DNA from: Microbacterium hibisci
GTDB lineage: Bacteria > Actinomycetota > Actinomycetes > Actinomycetales > Microbacteriaceae
Assembly (NCBI RefSeq): GCF_015278255.1
Contig: NZ_JADIJC010000002.1
Location: 395,601 to 459,600 of the forward strand
Direction: 5' to 3'
Length of the DNA: 64,000 bases
Shown: piece by piece, positions 34,647 to 42,564 of the stretch
Layout of the letters: each line of letters begins with the position of its first letter
How positions within the stretch are numbered: position 1 is the stretch's first letter
Made by a program: the position numbers and the translations under genes
Notes under the pieces: generated by a model
What the model was told of the DNA's origin: nothing
The model's input: the letters and a program-made list of their open reading frames with translations, nothing else
Database searches by the model: none

Positions 34647-35663
34647 ATGGCCGGGCCATCCCTCACGTGGGTCCCCGACATCCTCGGGAAGCCGTTCGAG
34701 CAGCTGACGCTGCCGCTCGGGGTCGCGGGCCAGCACGGACCGCTCGTCGCGACGCTGGTGCGCAGCATCCCGAACCCGGTCGCCACGCTTCTCGCCCCGC
34801 TGCGCGACGTGGACGTGCTGTACGTGCACGGCTGGTCGGACTACTTCTTCCAGCGTGACGAGGCGCGGTTCTGGACGAAGCGCGGAGCCCGCTTCTACGC
34901 GCTCGATCTGCGGCGGTACGGTCGCAGCCTGCGCGACGGTCAGGCCCCCGGGTACGTCGATGCGCTCGACGACTACGACGTCGACATCGAGGCCGCGCTG
35001 CACGCGATGGGCCACAGTGCCGAGGCGGCCCCGCCCGACAGGCCCGCGCGGCGCCGTCTCGTACTCGTCGGGCATTCGACCGGCGGGCTCACGCTGGCGC
35101 TGTGGGCTGCGCGGCACCCGGGCGTCGCCCACGCGATGGTGCTCAACAGCCCGTGGCTCGAGCTGCAGCTCGGGACGCTGGGGCGTCAGGCGCTCGCGCC
35201 CCTGGTCGACATGAGGGCACGGCTGGATCCCCGGGGCACACAGCCTGCCGTCGACTTCGGCTTCTACACGCGCGCGCAGGAAGAGATCGGAAGCCTTCCC
35301 GCGGGGGACCAGCGCGCGATCTGGCGACCGGACCGCGGCTTTCCGACGGCGCCCGGCTGGCTCTCCGCGGTGATGGAGGGCCATAGGCGTGTCGCGGCCG
35401 GGATCGACGTCGGCTGCCCGGCCGTGGTGCTCCTGTCGACCACCTCGACCGTGCCGCTGTCGTGGAAGGAGTCGATGACGTCGTCGGACTCGGTGCTGGT
35501 CGTCGACGACATCGCGAGGGCCGCCACCAAGATCGGCAGGCTGGTGACGATCGCCCGCATCCCCGGCGCGGTGCACGACGTGTTCCTGTCGCGACCCGCC
35601 CCCCGCGCCCTGGCGTACCATGCCCTGGACCGCTGGGTAAGCGGGTACATCGCCGGTTCCTGA
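34647..35663 (+). CDS. Alpha/beta hydrolase
   Basis: 338 residues. The nucleophile elbow VLVGHSTGGLTLALWAARHPG holds the Ser, DVLYVHGWSDYFFQRDEARFW holds the oxyanion loop, and the region GAVHDVFLSRP supplies the likely His near the C-terminus. It resembles lysophospholipase/monoacylglycerol-lipase-like serine hydrolases rather than MenH, which is shorter. No signal peptide. TAGGCT (34635-34640) ends 6 nt before the ATG. Confidence 0.82.
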   Translation: MAGPSLTWVPDILGKPFEQLTLPLGVAGQHGPLVATLVRSIPNPVATLLAPLRDVDVLYVHGWSDYFFQRDEARFWTKRGARFYALDLRRYGRSLRDGQAPGYVDALDDYDVDIEAALHAMGHSAEAAPPDRPARRRLVLVGHSTGGLTLALWAARHPGVAHAMVLNSPWLELQLGTLGRQALAPLVDMRARLDPRGTQPAVDFGFYTRAQEEIGSLPAGDQRAIWRPDRGFPTAPGWLSAVMEGHRRVAAGIDVGCPAVVLLSTTSTVPLSWKESMTSSDSVLVVDDIARAATKIGRLVTIARIPGAVHDVFLSRPAPRALAYHALDRWVSGYIAGS

Positions 35664-35673
35664 GCGGGAGAAG

Positions 35674-35697
35674 GCTGTCCCCCGAAGAGGGGACAGC
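35674..35697 (+). terminator. Terminator of the hydrolase gene
   Basis: GCTGTCCCC (35674-35682) pairs with GGGGACAGC (35689-35697) over a 6-nt loop, followed by CATTTCT, 10 bp after the hydrolase stop. This isolates the hydrolase transcript from the structured element downstream. Confidence 0.7.
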
Positions 35698-35728
35698 GCA
35701 TTTCTCGGCAGTCGGGTTAACCTTTAAG

Positions 35729-35863
35729 GGAGATGTCCCCAGCATCTCCGGGAAGGCCCTCCCCAAGAATCCTTCCCATCCGTCGTCGAGCCGCGCTGAC
35801 CGGGGGGTTGGTCGCGAGAGCAGACGACGCCAGGCCCCGGGTGTCCCCAGCACCCGGGGCCTT
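35729..35863 (+). ncRNA. Candidate structured small RNA with repeated C-rich loops
   Basis: Four consecutive hairpins: GGAGATG/CATCTCC (35729-35749), GGGAAGG/CCTTCCC (35750-35777), CGTCGTC/GACGACG with an inner GACC/GGTC (35781-35829), and an 11-bp terminator-like stem (35833-35861) followed by TT. The first and last loops are identical (TCCCCAG) and the second contains TCCCCAAG; the third carries a run of six G. TAACCT (35718-35723) places a transcription start at 35729-35730, at the first stem. No conserved protein is encoded. C-rich loops recall the actinobacterial 6C RNA idea of pairing with G-rich ribosome sites, but the sequence does not match a family I recognise. Confidence 0.55.
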
Positions 35864-35945
35864 CACCCGTCTCGGGCCCGGCCCACCCGGCGCAGTGGTC
35901 GCCGGGGAGTCGGTCGCCGGTGGGCTCGGCCAGTCGGTGGGCGAG

Positions 35946-36425
35946 TCAGTCGGTCGTCTTGCGCGCGAGCACCCGGATGAGGAGCACGTACGTCGCGGCC
36001 GAGAGCACGTAGCCGAGCACGTAGACGACGAGCTCCGGCGCGAGGAACCGGGCGTAGGAGAACTCGCCGTCGACCACCGCCGGCGCGCTCTGGGCGAGGA
36101 GATACGCTGCGGTCTGGCCTGCGGCGAAGATCGCCAGCAGCGCCAGCACGGCGAGGAGGGCGAGCCACAGACGCTTGCGCCACACGCGCGCGGTGGTCGC
36201 CATCGCGGTTGCCGAGGTCCACGCCGGAACCTCGGGGTCGAGCCGGCCGTTGAACTTCGGGATCAGGATGATCCCGGCGAGGAACGCCGCATTGAGCAGG
36301 GTGCCGCCGATGCCGATGAGCGAGACCGGACTGGAGTCGGCTCGCACGAAAGCGGGGATCAGCAGGACCACGAGCACCGGCAGCGTCGCGACGACGGCCG
36401 AGAGCACCGCCCGGAGAAAGCGCAT
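35946..36425 (-). CDS. Membrane protein, unknown function
   Basis: 159 residues with four hydrophobic segments (near residues 4-24, 35-52, 88-110 and 128-148). No known motif. I chose ATG 36425, ten codons inside the longest frame, because a TACACT -10 on the minus strand ends exactly 6 nt before it. The 82 bp between its stop and the candidate RNA hold only G/C-rich sequence with no feature I can name. Confidence 0.6.
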   Translation of the reverse strand: MRFLRAVLSAVVATLPVLVVLLIPAFVRADSSPVSLIGIGGTLLNAAFLAGIILIPKFNGRLDPEVPAWTSATAMATTARVWRKRLWLALLAVLALLAIFAAGQTAAYLLAQSAPAVVDGEFSYARFLAPELVVYVLGYVLSAATYVLLIRVLARKTTD

Positions 36426-36534
36426 GGCCCGAGTGTAGGGGCCTACCGCGACCACCGCGTCTCGTCAAGATGCCGGGGTCGGCCGCGACCCCTGCCAAGA
36501 TATCTCCAGCGGGCGTTCTCTGGTCACGTCCGCT

Positions 36535-37302
36535 GTGAGGTGGAATCCGGCGATGGTCGAGCTCGCGGAGATGGCGCGCGCGCTGCGTGGCGCGTCCAGC
36601 CGCGGCGAGCTCTCGGCGTGGTTCCAGCCGCAGATCGATCTGCAGACCAACCGCCTCGTCGCCGCCGAGGCGCTGTGCCGCTGGCATCACCCCGCGTGGG
36701 GGATCGTGCCGCCGAACGAGTTCATCCCCATCGCCGAAGAAGACGGAACGATCGGCGAGATCGGCGTCTTCATGGCGACGCAGGCGATGTCGGCCATGAC
36801 GGCGTGGAACATCGACATCTCGGTGAACGTCTCGCCGGCGCAGCTAGAGGACTCCGGCTTCACCAGGTGGCTGGAGCGGATGATCCGCCGCATCCGTCGG
36901 CCCGCGCGGCGGCTGACCCTCGAGATCACGGAGGGGCGGCACCTCGGCGACGTGCCCGCACTCGTCGCCCGCTTGGACCGTTTGCGGGGGCTCGGCGTCG
37001 GCATCGCGATCGACGACTTCGGCTCGGGTCAGGCGTCGCTCCTGCAGGCGCGACGACTCCACGCCACCGAGCTGAAGATCGACCGAGCCCTCATCGGCGA
37101 CGACTCGCCGGAGACCACCCAGGTGGTGGCCGAAGCCGTCGAGCTGGCACATGACGCGCACCTGCGCGTGGTGGCCGAGGGCATCGAGACGGCCGAGCAG
37201 CTTGCGAAGGTCACGCGGCTCGGCTGCGATCGCGCCCAGGGGTACCTGCTCAGTCGGCCGGTGCCGCGAGGCGACATGGCGCGCCTCGCAGCCACGGCAT
37301 GA
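36535..37302 (+). CDS. EAL-domain cyclic-di-GMP phosphodiesterase
   Basis: 255 residues forming a stand-alone EAL domain. Residues needed for catalysis are in place: Glu of AAEALCRW, Asn of SVNVSPAQL, Glu of LEITEG, the Asp pair in IDDFGSG, Lys of ELKIDRA, Glu of AEGIET and Gln of AQGYLLSRP. It should hydrolyse c-di-GMP to pGpG in the cytosol. There is no sensor domain, so control must come from expression or partners. GTG 36535 is the longest start; ATG 36553 is an alternative. It converges on the TetR gene and lies 1 kb from a GGDEF cyclase. Confidence 0.9.
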   Translation: MRWNPAMVELAEMARALRGASSRGELSAWFQPQIDLQTNRLVAAEALCRWHHPAWGIVPPNEFIPIAEEDGTIGEIGVFMATQAMSAMTAWNIDISVNVSPAQLEDSGFTRWLERMIRRIRRPARRLTLEITEGRHLGDVPALVARLDRLRGLGVGIAIDDFGSGQASLLQARRLHATELKIDRALIGDDSPETTQVVAEAVELAHDAHLRVVAEGIETAEQLAKVTRLGCDRAQGYLLSRPVPRGDMARLAATA

Positions 37303-37359
37303 CATCGCTATCCAGCCGCCGGTCCACCGGCTGAGTTCGCGGTCGAGTGCCCGGGCCCG

Positions 37360-38085
37360 CTACCGGCTGAGTTCGCGGTCGAGCCGGTCCATCAGTTCTT
37401 CCAGCGACACCTCGAACTCCTCGTCGCTGCGATCTTCGCTGAGGAGCGGGCGGAGCCGGCGCACCTCGGGTGCGTCATCAAGCGTGGGGCCCGCCGCCGC
37501 GGTGGAGCCAGGCGAGTCGCCCTCGTCGATCGGCGCCTCCACCGGCCCGGTCGGTGCCCCCCGGGTCGCCGACTCGAGGAGCAGCTGACCGAGCAGGAAG
37601 CTGGTGAAGGATCGGTAGGTGTCGACGGCCTGCTGATCGGTGAAGCCGAATCCGATCAGCGTCGACAGGAACGCATTCACGGCCTCCACGCTGCGCAGCG
37701 GCGGACGCAGCCAAGGTGCGGCCGGATGCCGGGTGGCCACGAGGGGAAAGACCCGCGGGTGGTCGACGGCGATGCGCCGGATCTCGTGTGCCGTCGTCTG
37801 CAGATACCCCTGCCAGTGGTCGGCAGGATCGGCTTGCAGATTCGACATCAAGTCGCCCATCAGCAGGGCGACGACTCCCTCGAGGAGGTCCTCCTTGCCC
37901 TTCACATAGCGATAGAGCGACATCGCCTCGACGCCCAGCTCGTGGGCCAGCGAGCGCATCGACAAGGCGCCCACATCTGCGGCATCGATCTGCTCCAAAG
38001 CGGTTGCGACGATGAGCTCCCGGCTCAGCCGGTGCGTCGAGGGCCCCGCTGCCGGCGCCGTGTCATCTTCAGCGCGTCGTGCCAT
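37360..38085 (-). CDS. TetR family repressor (tetracycline-repressor-like C-terminus)
   Basis: 241 residues. The N-terminal helix-turn-helix is LSRELIVATALEQIDAADVGALSMRSLAHELGVEAMSLYRYVKGKEDLLEG, a textbook TetR DNA-binding domain. The C-terminal ligand domain has PRVFPLVATRHPA and is of the TetR_C_1 kind. ATG 38085 was chosen over an upstream frame because the domain begins 18 residues later and an AGAGGAAG ribosome site precedes it. Divergent from rsbQ-like/GGDEF genes with an operator between them, so it likely represses that operon until a small ligand binds. Confidence 0.9.
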   Translation of the reverse strand: MARRAEDDTAPAAGPSTHRLSRELIVATALEQIDAADVGALSMRSLAHELGVEAMSLYRYVKGKEDLLEGVVALLMGDLMSNLQADPADHWQGYLQTTAHEIRRIAVDHPRVFPLVATRHPAAPWLRPPLRSVEAVNAFLSTLIGFGFTDQQAVDTYRSFTSFLLGQLLLESATRGAPTGPVEAPIDEGDSPGSTAAAGPTLDDAPEVRRLRPLLSEDRSDEEFEVSLEELMDRLDRELSR

Positions 38086-38150
38086 GGCGGCAATCTTCCT
38101 CTGCGGAGCGTCGGCACACGAGGGGTTTCCCCATGCGGGGGATGGCACGG

Positions 38151-38179
38151 TATGATCGCCAGAGGCTTACGCTGTAAGC
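38151..38179. promoter_or_regulatory. Promoter and TetR operator of the RsbQ-GGDEF operon
   Basis: TATGAT (38151-38156) is a consensus -10 for the plus-strand operon. GCTTACG-C-TGTAAGC (38165-38179) follows immediately, an inverted repeat with six perfectly paired bases per arm and the TTACnnTGTAA form favoured by many TetR proteins. It covers the expected +1 region, so bound repressor would block initiation. Confidence 0.7.
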
Positions 38180-38257
38180 GGTTGTTCGCGGTTCAGCCCT
38201 TCTGCATCGCCTGCTCGAGAGGCCCCCCACCATGCTCGTTCCCCAGATCCGCGACTC

Positions 38258-39091
38258 GTGACGATCGACTCCGCGGCCGTTTCGGCAGCAGGAGCGGCTG
38301 ACGTGCTGCGTCGCAACAATGTGACGCTATCAGGTGACCCTTTCGGCCCCGTGGTGATGTTCGCGCATGGGTTCGGGTGCAGCCAGGAGACCTGGAGCCT
38401 GATCGCGCCGCGCTTCGAAGCGGACCACCGGGTGGTGCTGTTCGACCACGTCGGTGCCGGTGGCTCGGACTGGTCCGCCTACGACCGCACCCGGTACGGC
38501 GAGCTCGACGGCTACGCGCGCGATGTCGAAGAGATCCTCGACGCCATCGGGGCACAGGACGTGGTGTTCGTCGGCCATTCCGTCAGCGCGATGATCGGCG
38601 TGCTGGCCGCCAACCTCAACCCCGACCGGTACCGCGGGCTGGTCCTGGTCAGTCCGTCTCCCCGCTACATCAACGACGGGGACTACGCCGGTGGCTTCGA
38701 GCACGCCGACATCGACGCGCTCCTGGACTCGCTGGACGCCAACTACCTGGGGTGGTCGCGGCAGACCGCGCCGATGATCATGGGAACGCCGGACCGGCCG
38801 ACGCTCGGAGACCGTCTCAGCGACAGCTTCTGCAGCGTCGATCCCGAGATCGCCCGCCATTTCGCACGGGTCACGTTCACCTCCGACAATCGACGGGACC
38901 TCGGCCGCGTGTCCGTCCCGACGCTGGTCCTGCAGTGCCGCGACGACGTGATCGCGCCGGTCGCTGTCGGCAGGTACGTGCACGCCGCGATTGCGGGCAG
39001 CCGGTTCGAGATGCTCGACACGACCGGCCACGTCCCGATCCTGTCCGCGCCCGATGACGTCGCGTTCCACGTGCGGCGGTTCCTCTCGTGA
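38258..39091 (+). CDS. RsbQ-like alpha/beta hydrolase
   Basis: 277 residues. The RsbQ family signature is present: RNNVTLSGDPFGPVVMFAHGFGCSQETW, DHVGAGGSDWSAYD, and nucleophile Ser108 in VFVGHSVSAMIG. Asp in LQCRDDVIAPV and His in DTTGHVPILSAP complete the triad. In Bacillus, RsbQ is an energy-stress sensor that works on an unidentified small molecule and activates the PAS-phosphatase RsbP; plant KAI2 and D14 receptors share the fold. Here the overlapping partner has PAS, GAF and GGDEF domains instead of a phosphatase. The GTG start is poorly supported; no ribosome site is obvious. Confidence 0.9.
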   Translation: MTIDSAAVSAAGAADVLRRNNVTLSGDPFGPVVMFAHGFGCSQETWSLIAPRFEADHRVVLFDHVGAGGSDWSAYDRTRYGELDGYARDVEEILDAIGAQDVVFVGHSVSAMIGVLAANLNPDRYRGLVLVSPSPRYINDGDYAGGFEHADIDALLDSLDANYLGWSRQTAPMIMGTPDRPTLGDRLSDSFCSVDPEIARHFARVTFTSDNRRDLGRVSVPTLVLQCRDDVIAPVAVGRYVHAAIAGSRFEMLDTTGHVPILSAPDDVAFHVRRFLS

Positions 39092-40455
39092 GTCCCTCCG
39101 CCGACAGCGCATGGTTCCAGTTGGCGCCGTGCGGTCTCATCGCGACGTCGCCGGACGGCGCGATCCTCGACGCGAACGACACCTTCCTCTCCTGGACCGG
39201 CCACACGCGCGGCGAGCTGCTCGGAGCCTCATTCGTCAGCCTGCTCGACGGCGGCAGCCGACTGTTCTTCGAGACGCGTCACCGCCAGGTCCTCCACCTG
39301 CAGGGCGCCGTCCACGAGATCGCCCTCACCCTGCGCACGCGGGACGGCGCCGAGCTGCCCGTCCTGCTGAACGCCTCGCAGGACGACGAGGCCGGTGTCG
39401 TCCGCTTCGCGATCTTCAATGCGACCGAACGCGTCCGGTACGAGCGGGAGATCCTCGCGGCACGGCGCGCGGCCGAACAGTCGGAGCAGCGGGTGCGCGT
39501 GCTGCAGGAGGTGTCGACCATGTTCGGTGTCAGCGCCACCGACGAGGAGGTCGCCCAGTCGTTCGCGGCCGTGGCCGGCGATGCCTTCGCGGCGAGCCAC
39601 ACCGCCGTGCTGCTGCGGCAGGAAGACGGCCAGCTCCTGCTGACCGGCGGCACCAATCCGCTGGAAGGGCGGGTGGCGCCCGTGCCGCAGCTGCGGGAGA
39701 CCGCCGATGTGACGGTCGTGCGGGACGACGACACCGAGTACCCGGACCTGAGCGCCGCGATGCGCGCGAACGGCATTACCGCGCTGAGTGTGACCCCGCT
39801 CATCGCGGATGGCGAGCGGCTGGGCGTGCTCGTGTGCTTCTTCTCCGAGCGCGTCGAGTTCGACTTCCACTTCTTCGATCTGCAGCAGGCGCTCGGGCGG
39901 CAGGCGTCCCAGACCCTCGTCCGCGTGCGGCTGCAGCGCCGCCTGGCGCTTCTGGCCTTGCACGATCAGCTCACGGGCGTCGCGAACCGGCAGCTGCTGC
40001 AGATGACCCTGGACGATGCCATCACGGTCGCCGCGACGGCGGGCGAGCCCTTGGCGGTGCTGTTCCTCGACGTCGACGACTTCAAGAGCATCAACGACGC
40101 GTTCGGTCACGCCGCGGGTGACACCGTTCTCGTGGAGCTCGCATCGCGTCTGCACGGGGGTGTGCGCGCGGGCGACATCGTCGGCCGGATCGGCGGCGAC
40201 GAGTTCGTCGCGATCTGCCCGGGAGCCGACGCGCACGCCGCGGAGAGCATCGCCGACCGCACCCTCGAGCTGTGCCGCGTGCCGGTCGCCGTGCCGGACG
40301 GCGTCGTCTCCGCGTCGGTGAGCGTCGGGATCTCGCTCTACCGTCCCGACGTCGACCCCCACCCGTCGGCGCAGCAGCTGCTCGTCCGCGCCGACGCCGC
40401 CATGTACGACGCCAAGCGCGCCGGCAAGGACCGCGCCACGCTCGACGTGCACTGA
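39088..40455 (+). CDS. PAS-GAF-GGDEF diguanylate cyclase coupled to RsbQ
   Basis: 455 residues. A PAS domain (about 8-115; AWFQLAPCGLIATSPDGAILDANDTFLSWTGHTRGELLGASF), a short helix (ERVRYEREILAARRAAEQSEQ), a GAF domain (about 145-285) and a GGDEF domain (about 295-455). The active motif GGDEF is intact at 369-373, and RAGD five residues before it is a complete product-inhibition I-site. It should make c-di-GMP in the cytosol. The start overlaps the rsbQ-like stop by 4 bp. PAS is the domain that RsbQ acts through in RsbP, so this is probably the receiver of the hydrolase signal. Confidence 0.93.
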   Translation: MSPSADSAWFQLAPCGLIATSPDGAILDANDTFLSWTGHTRGELLGASFVSLLDGGSRLFFETRHRQVLHLQGAVHEIALTLRTRDGAELPVLLNASQDDEAGVVRFAIFNATERVRYEREILAARRAAEQSEQRVRVLQEVSTMFGVSATDEEVAQSFAAVAGDAFAASHTAVLLRQEDGQLLLTGGTNPLEGRVAPVPQLRETADVTVVRDDDTEYPDLSAAMRANGITALSVTPLIADGERLGVLVCFFSERVEFDFHFFDLQQALGRQASQTLVRVRLQRRLALLALHDQLTGVANRQLLQMTLDDAITVAATAGEPLAVLFLDVDDFKSINDAFGHAAGDTVLVELASRLHGGVRAGDIVGRIGGDEFVAICPGADAHAAESIADRTLELCRVPVAVPDGVVSASVSVGISLYRPDVDPHPSAQQLLVRADAAMYDAKRAGKDRATLDVH

Positions 40456-40478
40456 GCGTGACTCCGCGCTGGCCAGAG

Positions 40479-40503
40479 CGGATGCCGCGGGCCGCGGCAT
40501 CCG
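40479..40503. terminator. CGGATGCC-type hairpin between convergent cyclase and yajQ
   Basis: CGGATGCCGCGG (40479-40490) and CCGCGGCATCCG (40492-40503) are perfectly complementary about one base. It lies in the 54-bp gap between two stops and can serve both strands. Confidence 0.6.
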
Positions 40504-40509
40504 TCCGCG

Positions 40510-40998
40510 TCAGCGGTAGTTGACGAACTGCAGGTCGACGTCCAGGTCGGCAGCCTTCAGCAGGCGCTGGACCTCCTGGAGGTCGTCGCGCGACTTCGAC
40601 TGCACGCGCAGCTCATCGCCCTGGATCTGCGACTTGACCGACTTGGGGCCCTCGTCGCGGATGATCTTCGAGATCTTCTTCGCGTTCTCGGACGAGATGC
40701 CGTCCTTGATCGTCGAGACGATCCGGTACTCCTTGCCGCTGGCGAAGGGCTCGCCCGATTCGAGGCTCTTCAGCGAGATGCCGCGCTTGATCAGCTTGGA
40801 CTGGAAGACGTCCAGCACGGCCTTCGCGCGCTCCTCGGTGCTGGCCTTGATCAGCACGGACTCGCCACTCCACTCGACCGAGGCGCCGGTGCCCTTGAAG
40901 TCGTAGCGCTGCTCGATCTCTTTGCGCGCCTGGTTGAGGGCGTTCTCCGCCTCCTGGTGATCAACCTTCGAAACGATGTCAAAACTCGAGTCCGCCAT
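40510..40998 (-). CDS. yajQ: YajQ family nucleotide-binding protein
   Basis: 162 residues covering the whole YajQ family: [36 protein letters not shown] at the start, [19 protein letters not shown], and the ending [24 protein letters not shown]. Homologues in Xanthomonas and Pseudomonas bind c-di-GMP and act on transcription; in others the ligand is uncertain. It lies next to a cyclase and near a phosphodiesterase. The gene is widespread in actinobacteria, so proximity may be chance. TAGACT on the minus strand ends 7 nt before the ATG. Confidence 0.92.
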   Translation of the reverse strand: MADSSFDIVSKVDHQEAENALNQARKEIEQRYDFKGTGASVEWSGESVLIKASTEERAKAVLDVFQSKLIKRGISLKSLESGEPFASGKEYRIVSTIKDGISSENAKKISKIIRDEGPKSVKSQIQGDELRVQSKSRDDLQEVQRLLKAADLDVDLQFVNYR

Positions 40999-41062
40999 GG
41001 CAGGCAGTCTATCGGCGGCTCCCCTCGGAGGACGAGAAGCGGATGCCGCGGCCGCGGGCCTG

Positions 41063-41169
41063 CGCTTGCAAGCGGTTCCATAACGACCGTGATAGTCACG
41101 GGCAGATATCGATCATCGCGCCCGTGTTGCCATACAACGTCTGCCGATGCAGAATGTAAGCGCTTGCAA
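41063..41169 (+). promoter_or_regulatory. Promoter and two LacI-type operators of the maltose-type operon
   Basis: TTGCCA (41127-41132) and CAGAAT (41150-41155) are separated by an ideal 17 bp. TGTAAGCGCTTGCAA (41155-41169) overlaps the start site, and CGCTTGCAAGCG (41063-41074), a perfect palindrome, lies about 93 bp upstream. Both share the AAGCGCTT/CTTGCAAG core typical of LacI-family sugar repressors, and the spacing would allow DNA looping. The repressor gene is not in this window. Confidence 0.7.
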
Positions 41170-41250
41170 TCGCAGGCGAGAGTCGACCCGCACCGTCGCG
41201 ACGACAGGTGCGGTCGGACTCACTACGCACTCCAGAGAGGCACTGCACCG

Positions 41251-42483
41251 ATGAAGGTGAACAAGAAGAGCTGGATCGCCCTCGGCGGTCTCGCCGTGGC
41301 GTCGATCGTCCTCGCCGGCTGCGCGGGCAGCGGCAACGACACCGCTGAGAACGAAGAAGGCGGCGACGCCAGCACGACCCTGACCGTCTGGGTCGACACC
41401 GAGCGCGTGGACGCCCTGCAGGGCGCCGCCGACGCGTACAGCGAGAAGACCGGTGTGGAGGTCGACCTTGTCGGCAAGGACGTCGCCGACATCAAGGACG
41501 ACTTCATCCAGCAGGCGCCGACCGGCAAGGGCCCCGACGTGGTCATGGGCGCGCACGACTGGCTGGGCGAGCTGTCGACCAACGGCGTCGTCGCTCCCAT
41601 CGAGCTCGGCGACACCTCGGGCGACTACCTCCCCGTCGCGCTGCAGGCCTCGACGTACGAGGGCACGACCTACATGCTCCCGTACGCGGTCGAGAACATC
41701 GCGATCCTCCGCAACGCCGACCTCATCCCCGAGCCGGCCGCCAGCTTCGACGACATGATCGCCAAGGGCCAGGCCGCGGGCCTCACCACGCCGTTCGTCG
41801 TGGAGCAGGGCGCCGAGGGCAACCCGTACCACCTGTACCCGTTCCAGACGGCGTTCGGCGCCCCGGTGTTCGGCACGGACGCCGAGGGCAACTACGACCC
41901 GACCGACCTGCAGCTCGGCAGCGAGGGCGGCTTCGAGTTCGCCAGCTGGCTCGGCGCGCAGGGCGCGGCCGGCAACTTCAACACCGACATCGACGGCGAC
42001 ATCGCCAAGACGATGTTCCTCGACGGCGAGGCGGCCTTCTGGCTCACCGGTCCGTGGAACGTCGGCGTCGCCACCGACGCGGGCGTCAACGTCGTGATCG
42101 ACCAGATCCCCAGCCCGACCGACGCTGTCGCGTCGCCGTTCGCCGGCGTCAAGGGCTTCTTCGTGAGCTCGGAGTCCGACAACAAGGTCGCCGCGAACGA
42201 CTTCCTCGTCAACTACATCGGCACCGAGGACGTGCAGCTCGAGCTGTTCGAGGCGGGCAACGTCCTTCCCGCCCTGACCGCCGCCGCTGACACCGCGGCA
42301 TCCGACCCGATCATCGCCGGCTTCCAGGCCGTCGGCGCCGACGCGGTGCCGATGCCCGCGATCCCCGCGATGGGCTCGGTGTGGCAGTTCTGGGGCGTCG
42401 CCGAGGCCGCCATCATCAACGGCGCCGACCCGGCCGCCACGTGGCAGAAGCTCGTCGACGACGTGACCTCCGCCATCCAGTAA
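41251..42483 (+). CDS. Maltose/maltodextrin-type ABC binding lipoprotein
   Basis: 410 residues from ATG 41251, chosen because the signal sequence MKVNKKSWIALGGLAVASIVLAGC (lipobox LAGC) starts there and the operator lies upstream. The mature part has the family-1 sugar-binding shape: LTVWVDTERVDALQGAADAYSEKTGVEVDLV, GKGPDVVMGAHDWLGEL, DGEAAFWLTGPWNV. It delivers an oligosaccharide, probably maltodextrin, to the two permeases downstream. Leader about 90 nt. Confidence 0.9.
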   Translation: MKVNKKSWIALGGLAVASIVLAGCAGSGNDTAENEEGGDASTTLTVWVDTERVDALQGAADAYSEKTGVEVDLVGKDVADIKDDFIQQAPTGKGPDVVMGAHDWLGELSTNGVVAPIELGDTSGDYLPVALQASTYEGTTYMLPYAVENIAILRNADLIPEPAASFDDMIAKGQAAGLTTPFVVEQGAEGNPYHLYPFQTAFGAPVFGTDAEGNYDPTDLQLGSEGGFEFASWLGAQGAAGNFNTDIDGDIAKTMFLDGEAAFWLTGPWNVGVATDAGVNVVIDQIPSPTDAVASPFAGVKGFFVSSESDNKVAANDFLVNYIGTEDVQLELFEAGNVLPALTAAADTAASDPIIAGFQAVGADAVPMPAIPAMGSVWQFWGVAEAAIINGADPAATWQKLVDDVTSAIQ

Positions 42484-42511
42484 CACCCTGCGGTCCGACG
42501 ACCGCGACCGC

Positions 42512-42545
42512 GACCGGGACGGATGCCGAGGCATCCGTCCCGGTC
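42512..42545 (+). terminator. CGGATGCC-type hairpin between binding-protein and permease genes
   Basis: GACCGGGACGGATGCC (42512-42527) and GGCATCCGTCCCGGTC (42530-42545) form a perfect 16-bp stem with almost no loop, 19 bp before the first permease. In sugar operons such intercistronic hairpins often reduce downstream expression and protect the binding-protein mRNA; that is the likely role here. Confidence 0.6.
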
Positions 42546-42564
42546 CCGATGATGAGGACGACCC

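Noticed and set aside
31947..35621. 1224-codon minus-strand frame opposite menG, the polyprenyl synthase, FprA and the hydrolase
   Set aside because: It spans four well-supported plus-strand genes and has shadow composition without motifs.
35664..35945. tmRNA, SRP RNA or c-di-AMP riboswitch
   Set aside because: No SRP GGAAG-type tetraloop region, no tmRNA tRNA-like ends, and no recognisable ydaO conserved segments; left as unassigned RNA.
35733..37154. 473-codon plus-strand frame through the RNA candidate and the EAL gene
   Set aside because: Runs out of frame with the EAL domain and across a convergent gene; no protein family.
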